DNA from: a bacterium
GTDB taxonomy: Bacteria; Vulcanimicrobiota; CADAWZ01
Assembly (NCBI GenBank): GCA_024409025.1
Contig: JAKSUM010000029.1
Span: forward strand, 1-9,189
Direction: 5' to 3'
Length of the DNA: 9,189 nucleotides
The stretch's first letter is position 1; each line of letters opens with the position of its first letter. Below are positions 6,366 to 9,189 of this stretch, in pieces. A model generated the notes under the pieces. It was not told where the DNA came from. It made no database searches and saw only the letters and a list, made by a program, of their open reading frames with translations. Position numbers and translations under genes: made by a program.

Positions 6366-8945
6366 ATGACGCCGATGCTGCAGCAATACTTCCGAATGAA
6401 AGAAGAAAATCCCGGATGCATACTGTTTTTCAGATGCGGTGATTTTTTCGAGACATACGGAGACGACGCGGAAACAGCTTCGAGAGAGCTTGAAATAGTA
6501 CTGACAAAAAAGGATGCAGGAGACGGACAGAAAGTATATATGGCAGGAGTCCCCTACTTCACAGTGGACACATATGTATATTCTCTTGTTGGAAAAGGCT
6601 ATAAGGTCGCGATAGCCGATCAGGTAGAGGATCCAAAAACGGCAAAAGGGCTTGTCAGGAGAGAAGTAGTCAAAATACTGACAGCAGGAACAATAACCGA
6701 ACCGCAAATGCTGGACAGCTCAAAAAACAACTATTTAGGGGCAGTATGCACTTCAGACGGCAAATATTCTGCAGCCTTTTGTGACATACTAACAGGAGAA
6801 TTTTCCGTAACAGAGACAGATTTTGAAGAATTGGAAAATGAAACAGAAAAATGGTCGCCTTCAGAAATTCTGACAGACAAGGCACTTGAGGGTTCATCAT
6901 ACAGCTCATTTCTCGCCTCATCGGAAATACAGACATCATATACAGACTTTCCATCATATGACGAAAGCATGGAGACAATAAGGAAATATTACTCTCTTCC
7001 CAAAGAGGCCGAAATTCAGATATCAGTGTCTGCAAGCGCCGTAAGGGCATGCGGAGGAATCCTGTCATACCTGCTTGAAACGCAGAAAAACTCAATACCC
7101 ACTCTAAAAATGCCTGAATTTTCAGAAAACAGCGACTATGCCTCGGTAGATGCCGTTACCAAAAAGAACCTTGAGCTGCTGGAAACCATATCAGGCAGGG
7201 AAAAGAAAGGCACTCTGCTTTGGGCTATGGACGCAGCATGCACGGCAATGGGCAAAAGACTCCTGAGAAGCTGGATAGTCAGGCCGCTAATCCGAAAATC
7301 AAAAATAGAGGAACGGCTTGATGCAGTTGAAGAGCTAGCTTCATCATACGGCATTCAGGAAAAGCTTTCATCAATACTGAAAAAGCTTCAGGACTTTGAA
7401 AGGCTTATATCAAAAACGGTTATGGGCAGCGCCACGCCAAGAGATCTTCTTGCGCTTGGCACATCTCTTGTAATGCTCCCTGAACTGGCAGAAATACTAT
7501 CACAGTCATCTTCAAAGCTTTTGAAGAAAGTATCGAAATTCGAGAATCTCAAAAGTCTTGGAGAAAAAATCACAGAAACGATACGAGAGAATCCGCCAAT
7601 ATCAGCAAGGGAAGGAGATATTCTGAAGGACGGCATATCGTCAGAGCTTGACGAACTTCGGCAGATAAGGCGCGAAGGCAAGAACATTGTGCTTTCAATA
7701 GAGGAGCGTGAAAGGGCAAGGACAGGCATTAAAAGTCTGAAAATAAAATTCAATCAGGTTTTCGGATACTTTATTGAGATATCAAAGAGCTTTACAGGCT
7801 CAGTTCCTGAAGATTATATAAGGAAGCAGACCCTTACAAATGCCGAAAGATACATTAATCAGGAGCTCAAGGAATACGAAGCCAAAATACTTGGAGCTGA
7901 AGAGAGGATAAAGGCACTTGAATATTCCCTCTTCCAAGAGCTTGCAAAGGAAACCGCCATGAAAGCGGAATCAATTCAGGATATAGCAACGAAAACAGCA
8001 GTAATAGACGTAATAAGAGGATTTGCCGAAACAGCCTCCCTTTACGGGTACTCAAAGCCGGAAATTTTGTCATCAGCCGAGCTCGAAATAAAAAACGGCA
8101 GGCATCCTGTTGTTGAGAGGATAACAAGGTCCGGCTTTGTAAGCAATGATATCTCACTAAGCGGAAAAAGCCGGCTGTCAATAATCACAGGACCGAATAT
8201 GTCGGGCAAATCGACATATTTGAGACAGAATGCCCTGATAGCGCTTATGGCGCAGACCGGCAGCTTTGTACCTGCAGAAAAAGCAAGAATAGGAATAGCC
8301 GACAAATTCTTTACAAGAGTCGGGGCTACGGATGATCTCCATCTTGGCCAGAGCACCTTCATGGTGGAAATGCTTGAGACTGCAAACATTCTTAATAACG
8401 CAACGCCAAAATCAATAGTAATCCTTGACGAGATAGGAAGAGGCACAAGCACCTATGACGGAATGAGCATTGCTTATGCAGTATGTGAGCATCTCTACTC
8501 AAAATCAAAATCAAGAACCCTGTTCGCAACCCATTTTCATGAGCTCACGGCACTGTCTGAAGCATTTCCAGGAATCACCAATCTCAGGGTTGCGGTCAAG
8601 GAGGTTAACGGGGAAGTAATCTTCCTTCACAGAATAATAGAAGGAGTATCAGACAAGAGCTACGGAATATATGTGGCATCTCTTGCAGGATTTCCGGAAA
8701 GCGTGCTTGAAAAAGCCCGTAAAATATTATCGGAGCTTGAAAAGAATATGCTTCCCGGAGGCATCGGCAAGACTGCAAAACAGGCACAGCCGGACAGGCC
8801 TGCCGGAATGCAGCTTACATTTTTCGACAGCTCTGCAGAAAAAATAGCAGACGAAATCAGAGAAGTAAACATAAGCGAGCTTGCTCCAATAGAAGCCCTT
8901 AACAAAATATACAAATGGCAGTCAGAGCTAAAAAAATCATTCTGA
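6366..8945 (+). CDS. mutS: DNA mismatch repair protein MutS
   Basis: MutS recognises base mismatches and small loops as a dimer and uses ATP to signal repair. The 859-residue product is close to the length of E. coli MutS. The mismatch-binding domain starts with TPMLQQYFRMK and has the Phe-X-Glu motif as Phe27-Phe28-Glu29 in GDFFETY; that Phe stacks on the mismatch. A connector domain follows (about 115-240), then the lever and clamp helices (about 255-560), including the conserved FGYFIEISKS and RKQTLTNAERYI. The ATPase domain carries Walker A GPNMSGKS (609-616), STFMVEM, Walker B VILDEIGRGTS (Asp688-Glu689) and the FATHFHEL switch. Near the C-terminus QLTFF (816-820) sits where MutS proteins carry their beta-clamp-binding motif, and a final helical segment (LAPIEALNKIYKWQ) matches the tetramerisation helices. 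No part looks truncated, so this is MutS1, not MutS2, which lacks the mismatch domain. No mutL follows directly, as the next gene is a transporter. Confidence 0.97.
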   Translation: MTPMLQQYFRMKEENPGCILFFRCGDFFETYGDDAETASRELEIVLTKKDAGDGQKVYMAGVPYFTVDTYVYSLVGKGYKVAIADQVEDPKTAKGLVRREVVKILTAGTITEPQMLDSSKNNYLGAVCTSDGKYSAAFCDILTGEFSVTETDFEELENETEKWSPSEILTDKALEGSSYSSFLASSEIQTSYTDFPSYDESMETIRKYYSLPKEAEIQISVSASAVRACGGILSYLLETQKNSIPTLKMPEFSENSDYASVDAVTKKNLELLETISGREKKGTLLWAMDAACTAMGKRLLRSWIVRPLIRKSKIEERLDAVEELASSYGIQEKLSSILKKLQDFERLISKTVMGSATPRDLLALGTSLVMLPELAEILSQSSSKLLKKVSKFENLKSLGEKITETIRENPPISAREGDILKDGISSELDELRQIRREGKNIVLSIEERERARTGIKSLKIKFNQVFGYFIEISKSFTGSVPEDYIRKQTLTNAERYINQELKEYEAKILGAEERIKALEYSLFQELAKETAMKAESIQDIATKTAVIDVIRGFAETASLYGYSKPEILSSAELEIKNGRHPVVERITRSGFVSNDISLSGKSRLSIITGPNMSGKSTYLRQNALIALMAQTGSFVPAEKARIGIADKFFTRVGATDDLHLGQSTFMVEMLETANILNNATPKSIVILDEIGRGTSTYDGMSIAYAVCEHLYSKSKSRTLFATHFHELTALSEAFPGITNLRVAVKEVNGEVIFLHRIIEGVSDKSYGIYVASLAGFPESVLEKARKILSELEKNMLPGGIGKTAKQAQPDRPAGMQLTFFDSSAEKIADEIREVNISELAPIEALNKIYKWQSELKKSF

Positions 8946-8957
8946 CAGAAAGGCGTT

Positions 8958-9189
8958 ATGGAAAATATTCTTAATTTTCTGAATACCCTGAAAAATGATC
9001 CTATGTTCGTGCTGTTTATTGCAGTAGGAACAGGGCTGCTTATAGGCACTATAAAAGTAAAAGGCATAAGCCTTGGCATCTCCGGAGTGTTCATATCAGG
9101 TCTTATATTAGGACTATGCAATATGATGGCTCCCAAGGATCTGATGAATTACGGCCTCCTGACTTTTATATACGTCCTTCGCATACAGG
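8958..9189 (+). CDS. N-terminal part of a putative AspT/YidE-type transporter (cut by window end)
   Basis: The 77 visible residues begin MENILNFLNTLKNDP and contain hydrophobic segments at about 16-30 (MFVLFIAVGTGLLIG), 36-55 (GISLGISGVFISGLILGL) and from about 65 (YGLLTFIYVL) to the edge. The 'GTGLLIGTIKVKGISLGISGV' pattern, followed later by a 'FIY-LRIQ' stretch, resembles the start of the aspartate-alanine exchanger/YidE/YbjL membrane family, where a similar G-rich turn joins the first two helices and 'FvyaiGlq' precedes the next. These proteins are inner-membrane carriers. No substrate can be assigned here, and the TrkA_C domains that would confirm the family lie beyond the window. The start has AAGG only 4 nt upstream, a poor spacing, and lies 12 nt after the mutS stop, so co-transcription with mutS is likely. 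The reading frame is open to the last base. Confidence 0.65.
   Translation, partial: MENILNFLNTLKNDPMFVLFIAVGTGLLIGTIKVKGISLGISGVFISGLILGLCNMMAPKDLMNYGLLTFIYVLRIQ

Noticed and set aside
8660..9136. 158-codon open frame on the - strand across the mutS-transporter junction
   Set aside because: It is antisense to the mutS C-terminus and to the membrane gene, with no family resemblance. It is explained as a shadow of the two real genes.
1..9189. CRISPR arrays, insertion sequences, tRNA/rRNA genes and phage defence systems
   Set aside because: No direct-repeat arrays, transposase-like products, tRNA-like cloverleaf or rRNA-like stretches were visible by eye; nearly all of the window is accounted for by tightly packed housekeeping genes.

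Overview
The window holds seven genes, all on the + strand, with almost no space between them. It is a bacterial chromosomal housekeeping region, not a mobile element. Recognisable families in order are a TPR/FHA-like protein, DprA (Smf), DNA topoisomerase I (TopA), the folate-dependent tRNA methyltransferase TrmFO, the HslV (ClpQ) protease subunit, the mismatch-repair ATPase MutS, and the first third or less of what looks like an AspT/YidE-type transporter cut by the window end. The order dprA-topA-trmFO-hslV is a shortened form of the dprA-topA-trmFO-xerC-hslV-hslU block known from Firmicutes and some other phyla. Here xerC is missing between trmFO and hslV, and hslU does not follow hslV.

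The host cannot be named from sequence alone. TrmFO and HslV together, AT-leaning purine-rich coding strands, heavy use of ATA for isoleucine (14 of the first 15 Ile codons of topA) and of AGG/AGA for arginine would fit Synergistota or a Firmicutes-like anaerobe. This is a low-confidence inference. Base and codon character look uniform across the genes, with no sign of recent transfer.

Layout: 1-1101 TPR/FHA-like gene, overlapping dprA by 11 nt (1091-2185). An AT-rich gap of about 100 bp (2186-2289) carries a candidate promoter and a small inverted repeat, and topA most likely starts at GTG 2290. topA overlaps trmFO by 11 nt if trmFO starts at GTG 4418. hslV follows trmFO after 4 nt. A clear intrinsic terminator (6307-6340) separates hslV from mutS (6366-8945), and the transporter gene starts 12 nt after mutS.

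Functionally most of the genes serve nucleic-acid maintenance: ssDNA handling during transformation (DprA), supercoiling (TopA), tRNA T-loop methylation (TrmFO) and mismatch correction (MutS). HslV is the protein quality-control member. I see no obviously new multi-gene system. The points most worth a second look are the degenerate FHA domain coupled to dprA, the hslV gene without adjacent hslU, and the terminator placed only 25 nt before the mutS start codon with a promoter-like sequence upstream of it.
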